Positions 10,888 to 19,510 of a stretch of 64,000 bases of DNA are shown piece by piece. Made by a program: the position numbers and the translations under genes. Below the pieces are notes generated by a model that worked only from the letters and a program-made list of their open reading frames with translations, made no database searches and had not been told where the DNA came from. This DNA is from Arsenophonus sp. aPb (lineage in GTDB: Bacteria > Pseudomonadota > Gammaproteobacteria > Enterobacterales > Enterobacteriaceae), in contig NZ_CP123499.1 in NCBI RefSeq assembly GCF_029873475.1, positions 1,302,001 through 1,366,000 on the forward strand. Reading direction: 5' to 3'. Within the stretch, counting starts at the first letter, position 1. Every line of letters begins with the position of its first letter.

Positions 10888-11398
10888 ATGAGCTTTTAGT
10901 GTAACTAAGCCACGGACAAGTAGCTATCTTGGTTATTATTTGCCGGTAATAAATTTGTTATTGTAAATAATATCCACTGAATTAGTGACTGATAAAAGAT
11001 AGTTATAACTATCATTGCTAGCGTTTTTCGCTGGCAATGTAGGTTACTGAGGGAATTATGTCTACTAATAATCTTAAACCTACCTCTTTCGTTATTAAAT
11101 ATCACTATAATAATCTTGATAACAAAATTAACCATTAATTGTTTATTGTAAGCTATTAAATTTAAAAGTTATTATATTAATATTGCTTTTTGCTGGAAAA
11201 AAAACTGATTGAACTTACAAATTCTGTTGCGTATTTTATTTTATTAAAATATGACGGACAAAATAAATTAAATAATTATTAATAAAATAAACAATTATGA
11301 TTGTTTTAATATAAGAGGCAAGCCTAATAATAGTTCAAAAATGTAATGATAGTTTAAATCATGGTTGGCAAATCGTCGCAATAAAATAACTTATTATT
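10888..11398. other. Gene-free AT-rich stretch downstream of fliE
   Basis: I see no convincing gene here. A minus-strand frame of about 76 codons at 10905-11135 has no recognisable protein and no ribosome site. The only clear structure is the hairpin at 11013-11039. The right end carries a possible promoter for the candidate RNA that follows. Confidence 0.5.
11013..11039. repeat. Inverted repeat downstream of fliE
   Basis: Arms CATTGCTAGCG and CGCTGGCAATG (eleven pairs, one a G-U wobble on RNA) enclose a five-T loop. No T run follows the stem, so termination is uncertain. It could stabilise the fliE transcript end. Confidence 0.45.
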
Positions 11399-11585
11399 CA
11401 GGAGAGAAGATTATAGCAACAAGCAAAGGAGATTTTTGGAACAGGAAGCAGGGCATAAAAACTTAGGTATTTGCCAAATTTCTAATTCAAAAAGCATGCT
11501 GATTTATTATTTCCCCGCAGTAATTTCTGTGTCATTTAACTACCCTGGTATTATGTTTTGGCCGCTTAAGCGGTCTTTTTTTTAT
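11399..11585 (+). ncRNA. Candidate small RNA with GGA motifs and its own terminator
   Basis: A roughly 185-base interval is bounded on the left by a plausible sigma-70 promoter (TTGGCA at 11365-11370, 16-base spacer, TAACTT at 11387-11392) and on the right by a strong intrinsic terminator (11557-11585). The first 55 bases carry four GGA trinucleotides and an AGGG, a pattern known from CsrA-binding RNAs. A 66-codon frame inside has no known homologue I recognise and runs through the terminator, so a noncoding transcript is more likely. I cannot match it to a named small RNA. The assignment is inference. Confidence 0.3.
11557..11585 (+). terminator. Intrinsic terminator of the candidate small RNA
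   Basis: Stem CCGCTTAAGCGG, extended by flanking G-U/C-G pairs, is followed directly by a run of eight to nine T. It points rightward, yet no protein gene precedes it on the plus strand, which is the main support for a small RNA upstream. Confidence 0.65.
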
Positions 11586-11700
11586 TCGTTTTTAAACCAT
11601 AAACCTAGCGCTTTATACTCAAGTAAAAAAGCATAATTTATATTAGTGATAATCAAATAAATAATAGTCAATTGGTCTAACCATGAAGTATAGTAGCCAA

Positions 11701-12036
11701 TTATTCAAATTCTCTATAATGGGATTGCAATTGCTGCTGTTGAGCGCTCTGTTTAATTAACTGAGCCAGTTCATTCATCCGGCTTTCCATTAATTGGCGG
11801 ATGGCATTTTCATTGGTTAATATCGCTTGTAATAGCTCAGTTAATTGATGGCATAGCGGCTCAGCTAGATCAGCAATTGAACCTAGAGCAGTGACTTGGT
11901 CAACCGCTTGCTGATAAACATTTTCGATAACTAATAATTGTTCCCATTGGTCAAGTTGTGCCAGCGATAACATTTGCTGACTAATGGTCAGCAAATGTTG
12001 ATAAGCACTTAGAAAGGTATGTTGCTTACTGTACAT
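11701..12036 (-). CDS. fliT: Flagellar chaperone and regulator FliT
   Basis: 111 residues, close to the usual length. Helical throughout, with the FliT-like stretch LTNENAIRQLMESRMNELAQ in the C-terminal half. FliT is the export chaperone for the cap protein FliD and, in E. coli and Salmonella, also binds FlhD4C2 to lower class II transcription. It overlaps fliS by 11 bp and ends the fliDST operon. The ribosome site is weak, as expected for a coupled gene. Confidence 0.93.
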   Translation of the reverse strand: MYSKQHTFLSAYQHLLTISQQMLSLAQLDQWEQLLVIENVYQQAVDQVTALGSIADLAEPLCHQLTELLQAILTNENAIRQLMESRMNELAQLIKQSAQQQQLQSHYREFE

Positions 12037-12433
12037 TTGATTTTCTTGCCGGATCGTTAAGTTGGGCCCAGGTTTGGGCGGAGTCAGTCAATAATTTAAT
12101 CACATGCTGAATTCTGTCAACATCATTATGCAGACTGGCATACAGTAGCTCGCGGATCATATAGTCATATAACAGTGTCATATTTTCGCCAATTTCACCG
12201 CCTTTTTCCCGATCAATACCGCCATTTAATCCTTCACCAATAATGGCAATCGCTTTGGAGATGGCGTTGTTTTTTTGTTGAATATTATTTTGTTCAACAA
12301 AAATGACCGCCCGCTTTAAGGCGCTAAGCGCCTCTTTATATAAGATTTGCACCAGTTGATAAGGCGAAGCATTTAAAATTTGGCTTTCAATATCCACCTG
12401 AGCATACATAGTTTCGACAGTTGCGCTATTCAT
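12026..12433 (-). CDS. fliS: Flagellin export chaperone FliS
   Basis: 135 residues. FliS features are clear: the early motif VDIESQILNASPYQLVQILY, the central AIIGEGLNGGIDREKGG and helix YDYMIRELLYAS. FliS binds the C-terminus of flagellin in the cytoplasm and prevents early polymerisation. It lies 3 bp after fliD and overlaps fliT. With three flagellins next door it presumably serves all of them. Confidence 0.97.
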   Translation of the reverse strand: MNSATVETMYAQVDIESQILNASPYQLVQILYKEALSALKRAVIFVEQNNIQQKNNAISKAIAIIGEGLNGGIDREKGGEIGENMTLLYDYMIRELLYASLHNDVDRIQHVIKLLTDSAQTWAQLNDPARKSNVQ

Positions 12434-12436
12434 AAT

Positions 12437-13858
12437 TTATTTTGTTAATAGGGCCATTAAGGAGTTACTGCTCTGTTTCATATTGCTAATAGCTTGATCC
12501 ATCGCGATGAATTTTTTCTGATAACGTTTCAGTGTGGCGGCAATCGTGGTTTGAACACTCTCCATTTTTGTCGCTAACATTTTTTTCTGTTGATTGAGGG
12601 ATTCGGTGCTTAAATGTAGTGGTCCTTCAAGTTTATCCAGGGTCTTTTTTAAATAATGAAAAGTTTCGGTAGCAAAACCGCTTTTTTCACCATCACCCAT
12701 AAAGAACTGTTTAACTTTGGCTGGGCTATCTTTTAGCGCTTCATCCAATTTTTTATCATCAATCGTTATTTTGCCTTCATGATTAAAGCCAATGCCAAAA
12801 TGGTTCAAGTGATTCATATCGGGCATATCTTGCACATTTAGCGTCAAATCTTTCACTTGGGAAAAGATCATCGCTGCTGAGCTATCGTTTAATAAAATAC
12901 CATTGTTAGCCGAAGGTGCTTCACCTGGTTTAGTTGGTACATATTTGGTTTGGGTTTTATAAAAGCTATGCAAACTATTAAAGGCATCAACCCAGCCTTT
13001 AATCGCTTTTTTAGTCGGCTCAATATCTTTAGTAATAGTGACGTTTTCAGCAATAAAAACGGTGTTATTAGCAGTAGAACGATTGGTATCTATTTCTGAC
13101 GTTTTAGTCAGTTTAAAGTTCACGCCATCTGGTGCATCTTTAATCTCATTGGTTTGGCGTTCAATGTTAATACCATTAATTTTTACCTGGGCATTTTGTG
13201 CGCTAACGGTTTCAGTCATATTATTGCTGTTAAAAATAGCATCCAGTGTGCTATCGCCTTTCACCTCAATAGCCATTTTTGCTTCAGTGCCGGTTTTCTT
13301 TGAGCTCAGGACTAATTGATGTTTATCATCTTTGATTTTTACCAGGCTGGCAGTGACATTGCCATCAGTTTTATTGATCGCATCCCGGATTTCCAGCAGC
13401 GATGTTTGTTCATCGCTTAGTTTAATTTCCAGTGGTTGTTTTTCACTGTTTTGCTTAATAACTAATACCCGCTCTTGACCTGTAGCAACATTTCCGCCTA
13501 GTTTTTTCTTCACATCATCGATAGTGTTAGTCTTTAAAGCTTGTGCCTGGGCTAATTGTTCAACAACCACCTCATAATTACCGGCAGCCGCCTTCTCATC
13601 AGTGGTCACCGCGACGGTTTTATGATCTTTACTGACAGCGGTGGCATTGATTTTGTCAAACTTCATCAAGGTTTCCGAAGCCTGCTGTAATTTATCCAGT
13701 TCAGCCCGCAATGCACCATAGGCGCTGATCTGTTTATCGTATTTCTGCTGTTTTTGCTTTAAAGGATTCAGTTTTTGATTCTCTGAGCTTTCTAATTTAT
13801 CCAGCCATTCGCCAATTGGCATACCGGATCCTGCACCTAATACTGTCATATTTGACAT
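12437..13858 (-). CDS. fliD: Flagellar filament cap protein FliD
   Basis: 473 residues. The N-terminal D0 region (GMPIGEWLDKLESSENQKL) and the C-terminal coiled coil (about 405-473) are typical. The D2-D3 middle is variable and lysine-rich. FliD is exported and forms the pentameric cap under which flagellin polymerises. The ATG at 13858 has GAGGAA seven bases upstream. A sigma-28 type promoter lies just upstream at 13895-13921. First gene of fliDST, divergent from the flagellin genes. Confidence 0.97.
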   Translation of the reverse strand: MSNMTVLGAGSGMPIGEWLDKLESSENQKLNPLKQKQQKYDKQISAYGALRAELDKLQQASETLMKFDKINATAVSKDHKTVAVTTDEKAAAGNYEVVVEQLAQAQALKTNTIDDVKKKLGGNVATGQERVLVIKQNSEKQPLEIKLSDEQTSLLEIRDAINKTDGNVTASLVKIKDDKHQLVLSSKKTGTEAKMAIEVKGDSTLDAIFNSNNMTETVSAQNAQVKINGINIERQTNEIKDAPDGVNFKLTKTSEIDTNRSTANNTVFIAENVTITKDIEPTKKAIKGWVDAFNSLHSFYKTQTKYVPTKPGEAPSANNGILLNDSSAAMIFSQVKDLTLNVQDMPDMNHLNHFGIGFNHEGKITIDDKKLDEALKDSPAKVKQFFMGDGEKSGFATETFHYLKKTLDKLEGPLHLSTESLNQQKKMLATKMESVQTTIAATLKRYQKKFIAMDQAISNMKQSSNSLMALLTK

Positions 13859-13894
13859 GATCTTTTCCTCTTCCTGTGACCAAGGTTATTCCTG

Positions 13895-13921
13895 TTATCG
13901 GCACTAACTAAAAAAAGCTGA
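13895..13921 (-). promoter_or_regulatory. Sigma-28 (FliA) promoter for fliDST
   Basis: On the minus strand an exact GCCGATAA minus-10 element (13902-13895) is preceded 15 bases upstream by TCAG, a poor match to the TAAA minus-35 core. The perfect minus-10 and its position 37 bases before fliD support a FliA-dependent class III promoter. Confidence 0.65.
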
Positions 13922-13957
13922 GTCAATAGAAAAAATAAATTTATTTGCTCAAATGAT

Positions 13958-13984
13958 TAAAGAATTAAAACTCAACGACGATAA
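13958..13984 (+). promoter_or_regulatory. Sigma-28 (FliA) promoter for the first flagellin gene
   Basis: TAAAGAAT, 11 bases, then GACGATAA fits the FliA consensus TAAAGTTT-N11-GCCGATAA with one change in the minus-10. It ends about 50 bases before the flagellin ATG and lies back to back with the fliD promoter. Confidence 0.75.
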
Positions 13985-14035
13985 CCAAACCAGCCAATCG
14001 TTTTGGCATTATGAAAAATTAACAAGGAAATTATT

Positions 14036-15223
14036 ATGGCTTTGGTTATTAATACAAATATGTCTGCGCTAAATGCACAGAAAGCACTGAATAAAACTCA
14101 AGATACCTTAGGGACTACTATTCAACGTCTATCGACTGGCCTACGCATTAATAGCGCCAAAGATGACGCGGCGGGTATGTCAATTGCTAATGGTATGACC
14201 TCTAACATTATGGGTATGACACAAGCTGCGCGTAACGCCAATGATGGTATCTCATTAGCGCAAACCACTGAAGGGGCGTTAGCGCAAGTTAATGATAACC
14301 TGCAAGCGATTCGTCGTTTAGCCGTCCAGGCTAGTAACGGCACTAACTCTGCCAGCGATATTGCCACATTACAAAATGAAGTCAAACAGCGTTTAGACGA
14401 AATCAACCGTATCTCTGAGCAAACTGATTTCAACGGCACGAAAGTGTTAAGCGCTAATGCAATGAAGACTATCCAAATCGGTGCTAACTACGGTGAAACG
14501 ATTGAAATTGGATTAGAGAAAATCACTTCTGGTGAGTTAAAAATTGAAGAAGTGAATTTAAATATTTTTGCTAAGTCTTATGCTGATTATGCTACCTCAG
14601 CAACTGCAGCGGTAGATATTGGTAAGGATGCAAACCTTTCATTCCCAGCGTCAGCAACTAAAGATTTGACTAATGGTAATATTAAAATTGGTGGTACTGC
14701 ACTAACTAATGATCAGAAATTACATCAAAAAATTGATGCAGCTACCGGTAAAGCAGTCGATGGCCAATATGTGTTAGTGGATACAGCAAATAATACAACT
14801 AAAGTTCATGAAGTAACGTTAACAACTAAAGCGGTTGGTACTAATGGAGAAGATAAAGCGGTAGATGTAACTTTAGGTAAAGAGATCACTGATGAAGCGG
14901 TTGCCGGTACTGTTGATACTAAAGTGGCTCGTGCTGGTATGTTAAGCGACGATAAAGTCCTTAGCAGCTTGGATGATGCTTTAACTAGCGTTTCTGCCCT
15001 ACGTAGTTCATTAGGTGCGATGCAAAACCGCTTTGAAGCAGCGGTAGAGAACCTGAATAACACTATCAACAATCTATCTTCTGCCCGCAGCCGTATTCAG
15101 GATGCTGACTTTGCTGACGAAGTTTCTCGTTTAAGTAACGGTCAGATCCTGCAACAAGCGGGCACTACCGTATTGGCGATGGCTAACCAGTCGACTCAGT
15201 CAGTACTCTCTTTATTGCGTTAA
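14036..15223 (+). CDS. fliC: Flagellin, first of three copies
   Basis: 395 residues. The N-terminal D0/D1 part (to about residue 185) carries [20 protein letters not shown] and ARNANDGISLAQTTEGAL; the C-terminal D1/D0 part ends MANQSTQSVLSLLR. The middle (about 186-290) is a short variable domain with LHQKIDAATGKAVDGQYVL. It is the filament subunit, exported with FliS. The N- and C-terminal parts are identical in protein to the second copy, while the DNA differs at many silent sites. A sigma-28 promoter precedes it and an intrinsic terminator follows. Position 91 is Ala where Salmonella has the TLR5-contact Arg. Confidence 0.97.
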   Translation: MALVINTNMSALNAQKALNKTQDTLGTTIQRLSTGLRINSAKDDAAGMSIANGMTSNIMGMTQAARNANDGISLAQTTEGALAQVNDNLQAIRRLAVQASNGTNSASDIATLQNEVKQRLDEINRISEQTDFNGTKVLSANAMKTIQIGANYGETIEIGLEKITSGELKIEEVNLNIFAKSYADYATSATAAVDIGKDANLSFPASATKDLTNGNIKIGGTALTNDQKLHQKIDAATGKAVDGQYVLVDTANNTTKVHEVTLTTKAVGTNGEDKAVDVTLGKEITDEAVAGTVDTKVARAGMLSDDKVLSSLDDALTSVSALRSSLGAMQNRFEAAVENLNNTINNLSSARSRIQDADFADEVSRLSNGQILQQAGTTVLAMANQSTQSVLSLLR

Positions 15224-15264
15224 TTTCAGCGATAAATTAATTAGTCAATTTATTATTTTACTTT

Positions 15265-15286
15265 GCCGGCCTAGTGCCGGCTTTTT
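15265..15286 (+). terminator. Terminator after first flagellin gene
   Basis: GCCGGC, five-base loop, GCCGGC, then five T. It lies 42 bases after the flagellin stop and separates it from the next promoter, so each of the first two flagellins is its own unit. Confidence 0.85.
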
Positions 15287-15321
15287 GTCGCTATTGGTAG
15301 CGAAAATATAGCAAATGGTAC

Positions 15322-15348
15322 TCAAGTTTGGCGCTGCTGAGCCGATAA
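15322..15348 (+). promoter_or_regulatory. Sigma-28 (FliA) promoter for the second flagellin gene
   Basis: TCAAGTTT, 11 bases, then an exact GCCGATAA. Only one base differs from the full FliA consensus, making it the best sigma-28 promoter in the window. It ends about 55 bases before the ATG at 15404. Confidence 0.85.
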
Positions 15349-15403
15349 AGATAATCAGCCAGGCAAACTGGCGAACAATAAAAACTGAAATAAAGGAATA
15401 ATT

Positions 15404-16612
15404 ATGGCTCTGGTTATTAATACCAATATGTCTGCGCTAAATGCACAGAAAGCACTGAATAAAACCCAAGACACCTTAGGTACCACTATTCAACGTCTAT
15501 CAACTGGCCTACGCATTAATAGTGCTAAAGATGACGCGGCGGGTATGTCAATTGCTAATGGCATGACCTCTAACATTATGGGTATGACGCAAGCAGCGCG
15601 TAACGCTAATGATGGTATCTCGCTCGCACAAACCACTGAAGGTGCGTTAGCGCAAGTTAATGATAACCTGCAAGCGATTCGTCGTTTAGCGGTTCAGGCT
15701 AGTAATGGTACTAACTCCGCTAGCGATATTGCCACGCTACAAAATGAAGTCAAACAGCGTTTAGACGAAATCAACCGTATCTCTGAGCAAACTGATTTCA
15801 ACGGCACTAAAGTGTTAAGCGCCAATGCGATGAAAACTATCCAAATCGGTGCTAACTACGGTGAAACAATTGAGATTGGATTAGAGAAAATTACTTCTGG
15901 TGAGTTAAAAATCGAAGAAGTCAATTTAAATATTTTTGCTAAGTCTTATGCTGATTATAAGACCGCCGCTGCATCAACGACTGAAATTTCTGCAACGGCT
16001 AACGATCCAATTTATGCAGCGGCAGTGAATAAATTAGTTGATGGCGATATTAAAATTGCTGCAGGTGGTGCAGGGCAAAGTGGTATTGCTGTAGGTGCAA
16101 TCGGTGCTAATAAACTACATCAAAAAATTGATGCCGCTACCGGTAAAGCCATTGATGGTCAATTTGTGATCAAAAAAGATGGTTCTGGTGAAGTTTATGA
16201 TGTTGATTTGACATTTAAAGTCACTGGTACGGCTCAAAATACTAAACAAGAAGTTGAAGTTACTGTCCGTAATGAAGTTAAAGATGCACAAGACGGTGCT
16301 GTCGATACTAAAGTTGCTCGTGCTGGCATGTTAAGTGACGATAAAGTACTTAGCAGCCTGGATGATGCTTTGACTAGCGTTTCAGCTCTACGCAGTTCAT
16401 TAGGTGCGATGCAAAACCGCTTTGAAGCGGCGGTAGAGAACCTGAATAACACTATCAACAATCTATCTTCTGCCCGTAGCCGTATTCAAGATGCTGATTT
16501 CGCAGACGAAGTTTCTCGTTTAAGCAACGGCCAGATCCTGCAACAAGCGGGCACCACGGTATTGGCGATGGCTAACCAGTCTACTCAGTCCGTACTTTCT
16601 TTACTGCGTTAA
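15404..16612 (+). CDS. fliC: Flagellin, second copy
   Basis: 402 residues, a near twin of the first flagellin. Residues 1 to about 184 and the last 105 or so are identical in protein, whereas the central region differs (NDPIYAAAVNKL, GGAGQSGIAVG) and is slightly longer. The block LHQKIDAATGKAIDGQFV is kept in the middle of the variable region. Many silent differences from copy one suggest an old duplication held identical by selection, or partial gene conversion. The best sigma-28 promoter in the window precedes it and an intrinsic terminator follows. Confidence 0.97.
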   Translation: MALVINTNMSALNAQKALNKTQDTLGTTIQRLSTGLRINSAKDDAAGMSIANGMTSNIMGMTQAARNANDGISLAQTTEGALAQVNDNLQAIRRLAVQASNGTNSASDIATLQNEVKQRLDEINRISEQTDFNGTKVLSANAMKTIQIGANYGETIEIGLEKITSGELKIEEVNLNIFAKSYADYKTAAASTTEISATANDPIYAAAVNKLVDGDIKIAAGGAGQSGIAVGAIGANKLHQKIDAATGKAIDGQFVIKKDGSGEVYDVDLTFKVTGTAQNTKQEVEVTVRNEVKDAQDGAVDTKVARAGMLSDDKVLSSLDDALTSVSALRSSLGAMQNRFEAAVENLNNTINNLSSARSRIQDADFADEVSRLSNGQILQQAGTTVLAMANQSTQSVLSLLR

Positions 16613-16623
16613 TTGCTTTATTT

Positions 16624-16646
16624 AACCACTATACTGGTGGTTTTTT
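16624..16646 (+). terminator. Terminator after second flagellin gene
   Basis: AACCAC, seven-base loop, GTGGTT, then further T residues, 12 bases after the stop of the second flagellin gene. It would limit read-through into the third. Confidence 0.75.
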
Positions 16647-16648
16647 AC

Positions 16649-16667
16649 TGGCCGGCTTTGCCGGCCA
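16649..16667. repeat. Perfect GC-rich hairpin before the third flagellin gene
   Basis: TGGCCGGC, TTT loop, GCCGGCCA gives an eight-pair GC-rich stem with no T run on the plus strand. It directly follows the terminator of the second flagellin gene and lies about 80 bases before the third. It may stabilise the upstream mRNA end or shape expression of the third gene. The role is unknown. Confidence 0.6.
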
Positions 16668-16745
16668 TAGTTGTAAAATAGCGATGGGTATTAGCTACAG
16701 CAATATTAATCATCATTATTATTATAGGAATGAATAAATAACAGT

Positions 16746-17978
16746 ATGGCATTTGTCACCAATAACAATCATGCAGCGCGCTTTGCTCAACGAGCACTGA
16801 ATAATCAGCAACAGAGCCTGACAACCACTATCCAGCGCTTATCGACCGGACTGCGTATTAACAGTGCTAAAGATGATGCCGCTGGGTTATCGATTGCTAA
16901 TGGTATCAGCAGCAATATTGTTAGTTTATCGCAAGCGGCACGCAACACGCAGGATGGCATCTCCTTGCTGCAAACCACCGAAGGGGGCTTAAGCCAGATG
17001 AGCGATAACCTACAAGCCATCCGACGGTTAGCGGTGCAGGCGTTCAATGATACTAATAGTGACCGCGATATTAAAACGCTCCAGTATGAGGTTAATCAAC
17101 GCTTGCAGGAGATCGATCACATTGCCGCGCAAACTAATTTTAATGGCATTAAGGTATTCGCCAGACAGGCAAAAACCTTGTTGCAGATTGGCGCCAATTA
17201 TGGCGATACGATTGAAATCGGTGGCCAAGTAATAAGTAGCAAGGCGTTAGCAATAGATGATCTGGATTTAACTAACCGATCTAATATTGCCACCAATCCA
17301 ATTAATCCAGTCAATCCCGCGCAGCCAAGTAAACCCTATGCCGATTATCATATTCAGCCAGCATCTTTGCATGAAATTAATACGCAACTATTAGCTTTGG
17401 GTCGAATAACACAACCATTAACCACTGTAAATCTAAAAATTATCGTAACATTACAGTCGGGATTAACGCCACAATCGGTATTTGGTGTCGATTATCAATT
17501 ACATCAAAAAATTGATAATTTAACTGGCCAAATTATTGCTGGTGAGTTTGTATTAATTACTGCCAATAAAGACCGTTATGATATAAATATACATGCTAGA
17601 ACACTAGTGTCGGGCCTATCGGAAGCTCGAATTCATCTGCTAAGAAATAATCAGGGCACAGCTGGATTACCCGGCGTTCTATTGCAACCAACGCCAGCGA
17701 CTAATGATAATATCCTAACCCGCATCGATAACGCCTTAGCGCAAATCAATAGCTATCGCAGTTCTCTTGGTGCAACGGAAAATCGGCTGGCAGCCACCAT
17801 CAATAATTTAGGCAATACCACTAACCAATTACAGGCTGCCCGTAGCCGTATTCAGGATGCTGATTTTGCCTATGAAGTGGCTAATTTAACTAAAACCCAG
17901 CTTTTACAACAGCTGGGATCATCAGTCTTAATGTTGGCCAATCAATCAGCCCAAGAAGTGTTAACCTTATTCCGCTAA
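16746..17978 (+). CDS. Divergent third flagellin
   Basis: 410 residues. Both flagellin ends are present ([40 protein letters not shown]; ends [10 protein letters not shown]), but residues differ throughout from the other two copies. The central region is distinct, with a proline-rich piece ([14 protein letters not shown]) and a diverged [19 protein letters not shown] block. I found no sigma-28 promoter before it. It could be a minor or differently regulated filament subunit. The frame is intact with no sign of decay. Confidence 0.95.
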   Translation: MAFVTNNNHAARFAQRALNNQQQSLTTTIQRLSTGLRINSAKDDAAGLSIANGISSNIVSLSQAARNTQDGISLLQTTEGGLSQMSDNLQAIRRLAVQAFNDTNSDRDIKTLQYEVNQRLQEIDHIAAQTNFNGIKVFARQAKTLLQIGANYGDTIEIGGQVISSKALAIDDLDLTNRSNIATNPINPVNPAQPSKPYADYHIQPASLHEINTQLLALGRITQPLTTVNLKIIVTLQSGLTPQSVFGVDYQLHQKIDNLTGQIIAGEFVLITANKDRYDINIHARTLVSGLSEARIHLLRNNQGTAGLPGVLLQPTPATNDNILTRIDNALAQINSYRSSLGATENRLAATINNLGNTTNQLQAARSRIQDADFAYEVANLTKTQLLQQLGSSVLMLANQSAQEVLTLFR

Positions 17979-18132
17979 CTTTTCTTTAATTATAGATGTG
18001 CCACTCCAGCGATTTATGTGGTTAAAAATAGTTGCTAAGTAAAAAACGGCCATTTTTTATCGCTATTTTCGCCATTAGCTTAAATTTAATTTCGGATAAT
18101 AAGCGCCAGTTGATAACTGACAGGTGCTTACG

Positions 18133-18855
18133 GTGAACGATCTCTATACCCAGGATGGGGTGATTGAAAAAGATGTGCTGTGGGAGCGTTATATTCCCTT
18201 AGTACGCCATGAGGCATTAAAATTGCAAGTGAGATTACCCGCTAGTGTGGAACTGGATGATTTAGTTCAGGCGGGCGGTATCGGTTTGCTAGATGCATTA
18301 GAGCGGTTTGATGCCAGCCAAGGCACCGCTTTTACCACCTATGCGGTACAACGCGTGCGTGGTGCAATGTTAGACGAGTTACGCGCTCGCGATTGGGTGC
18401 CTCGTAGTGTGCGTCGTCAGGCGCGAGAAGCGACCAAAGTCATGCAGCAGCTTGAGCAGGCGTTAGGCCGGCCGGCGACCGAACAGGAGATCGCTGATAA
18501 GTTACACATTGGTCTGCTGGAGTATCAGCAGCTACTGCAAGATACCAATAATAGTCAGTTATGCTCGTATGATGAGTGGCATGAAGTGCATGGCGAGAGC
18601 TGTGAACCGATTATTGAGGTTGACGACGAGCGAAATCCGCTGCAAACTTTAATAGCAACTGATATTCGCAAAAATATTATAAAGGCGATAGAATGTTTGC
18701 CTGAAAGGGAAAAAATGGTTTTGACGCTCTATTATCAAGAAGATCTGAACCTGAAAGAAATAGGCGCCGTGTTGAATGTGGGGGAATCCCGCGTCAGCCA
18801 GCTACATAGCCAGGCGATAAAACGGCTACGAGCACGCTTAAATCCAGATAAATAA
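18133..18855 (+). CDS. fliA: Flagellar sigma factor FliA (sigma-28)
   Basis: 240 residues from the GTG at 18133 (read as MNDLYTQDGV), which has AGG about eight bases upstream and matches the E. coli GTG start; a GTG nine bases earlier is possible. Region 2 shows ELDDLVQAGGIGLLDALERF and RDWVPRSVRRQAREA; region 4 shows LKEIGAVLNVGESRVSQLHS. FliA directs RNA polymerase to class III promoters such as those before fliD and the flagellin genes here. FlgM, its anti-sigma factor, is not in the window. Confidence 0.98.
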   Translation: MNDLYTQDGVIEKDVLWERYIPLVRHEALKLQVRLPASVELDDLVQAGGIGLLDALERFDASQGTAFTTYAVQRVRGAMLDELRARDWVPRSVRRQAREATKVMQQLEQALGRPATEQEIADKLHIGLLEYQQLLQDTNNSQLCSYDEWHEVHGESCEPIIEVDDERNPLQTLIATDIRKNIIKAIECLPEREKMVLTLYYQEDLNLKEIGAVLNVGESRVSQLHSQAIKRLRARLNPDK

Positions 18856-18902
18856 TATTTTTTATTTTTTTGTTTACGTTTTACACACAGGGCTTATCTA
18901 AT

Positions 18903-19418
18903 ATGTCTGTTTCTAACCAAAAGAAGCGGCCGCTGAGCCGTTATATTAAAGACTATAAACATAGTCAAATTCACTGCGCGCACTGTAACAAAACCCTTGA
19001 TCGGATTTCATTAGTATTTAATGATCAAATTCTGAATAAAGAAGCGATTTCAGCCATGACCGAACTGGTTGATGGCGAAGCATGGGCAGAATTGCAGCAT
19101 AAATTTACTGCGTTATGTCGTTTTTGTAGTGAGATATATTGTAATAGTGATACCGGCTATTTTGATATTATGTCCTTTAAACAGTATTTATTTAAAGAGA
19201 CTGAGATGAGCCATAGCACAGTGCGTGAATATGTGGTGCGCTTGCGTCGCCTGGATGAGTTGTTAAGTGAAGCGCAATTTCCTGTCAATGAAGTGGTGAT
19301 TGAAAAAATTCAAGCGCAGATGCAGGATAAAATGACCGAGTCGGCCTTTAGTAATTACAACATTGCTTTGCGTAAATATGAGCAGTTTCTTAACTGGCAG
19401 GCTAGTCAGTCAGCCTAA
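18903..19418 (+). CDS. fliZ: Flagellar regulator FliZ
   Basis: 171 residues from the ATG at 18903 (MSVSNQKKRPLSRYIKDYKH), with a GGG-containing site upstream; a TTG 33 bases before gives a poorer start. Conserved FliZ features are the CxxC pairs HCAHCNK and LCRFCSE and the integrase-like helix SHSTVREYVVRLRRLDELL. In E. coli and Salmonella FliZ modulates the motile-to-sessile switch by binding sigma-S promoters or acting on FlhDC. It sits 47 bp after fliA in the usual fliAZ pair. Its partner fliY does not follow. Confidence 0.95.
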   Translation: MSVSNQKKRPLSRYIKDYKHSQIHCAHCNKTLDRISLVFNDQILNKEAISAMTELVDGEAWAELQHKFTALCRFCSEIYCNSDTGYFDIMSFKQYLFKETEMSHSTVREYVVRLRRLDELLSEAQFPVNEVVIEKIQAQMQDKMTESAFSNYNIALRKYEQFLNWQASQSA

Positions 19419-19462
19419 TACGGTAATCAATAGCAACTGAATGCTTTCCCAGTAATTAGGTA

Positions 19463-19495
19463 AATAAGGCCTTAGCGGTGTGCTAAGGCCTTATT
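19463..19495. terminator. Bidirectional terminator between fliZ and putA
   Basis: Perfect 14-base arms (AATAAGGCCTTAGC and its complement) around GGTGT. A-rich and T-rich stem ends serve both strands, fitting the convergent fliZ and putA genes. Confidence 0.88.
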
Positions 19496-19510
19496 GTTTG
19501 AAGGTAAAAA

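Noticed and set aside
11436..11636. 66-codon frame between fliE and fliT
   Set aside because: It runs straight through the strong terminator hairpin, has no recognisable family and no good start context.
16649..16667. Terminator for the second flagellin gene
   Set aside because: The hairpin has no T run; the proper terminator with T run is at 16624-16646 just before it.
13859..16745. Invertible or site-specific switch controlling flagellin choice
   Set aside because: No recombinase gene and no inverted repeats flank any promoter or flagellin gene; the similar parts are direct copies of coding sequence.
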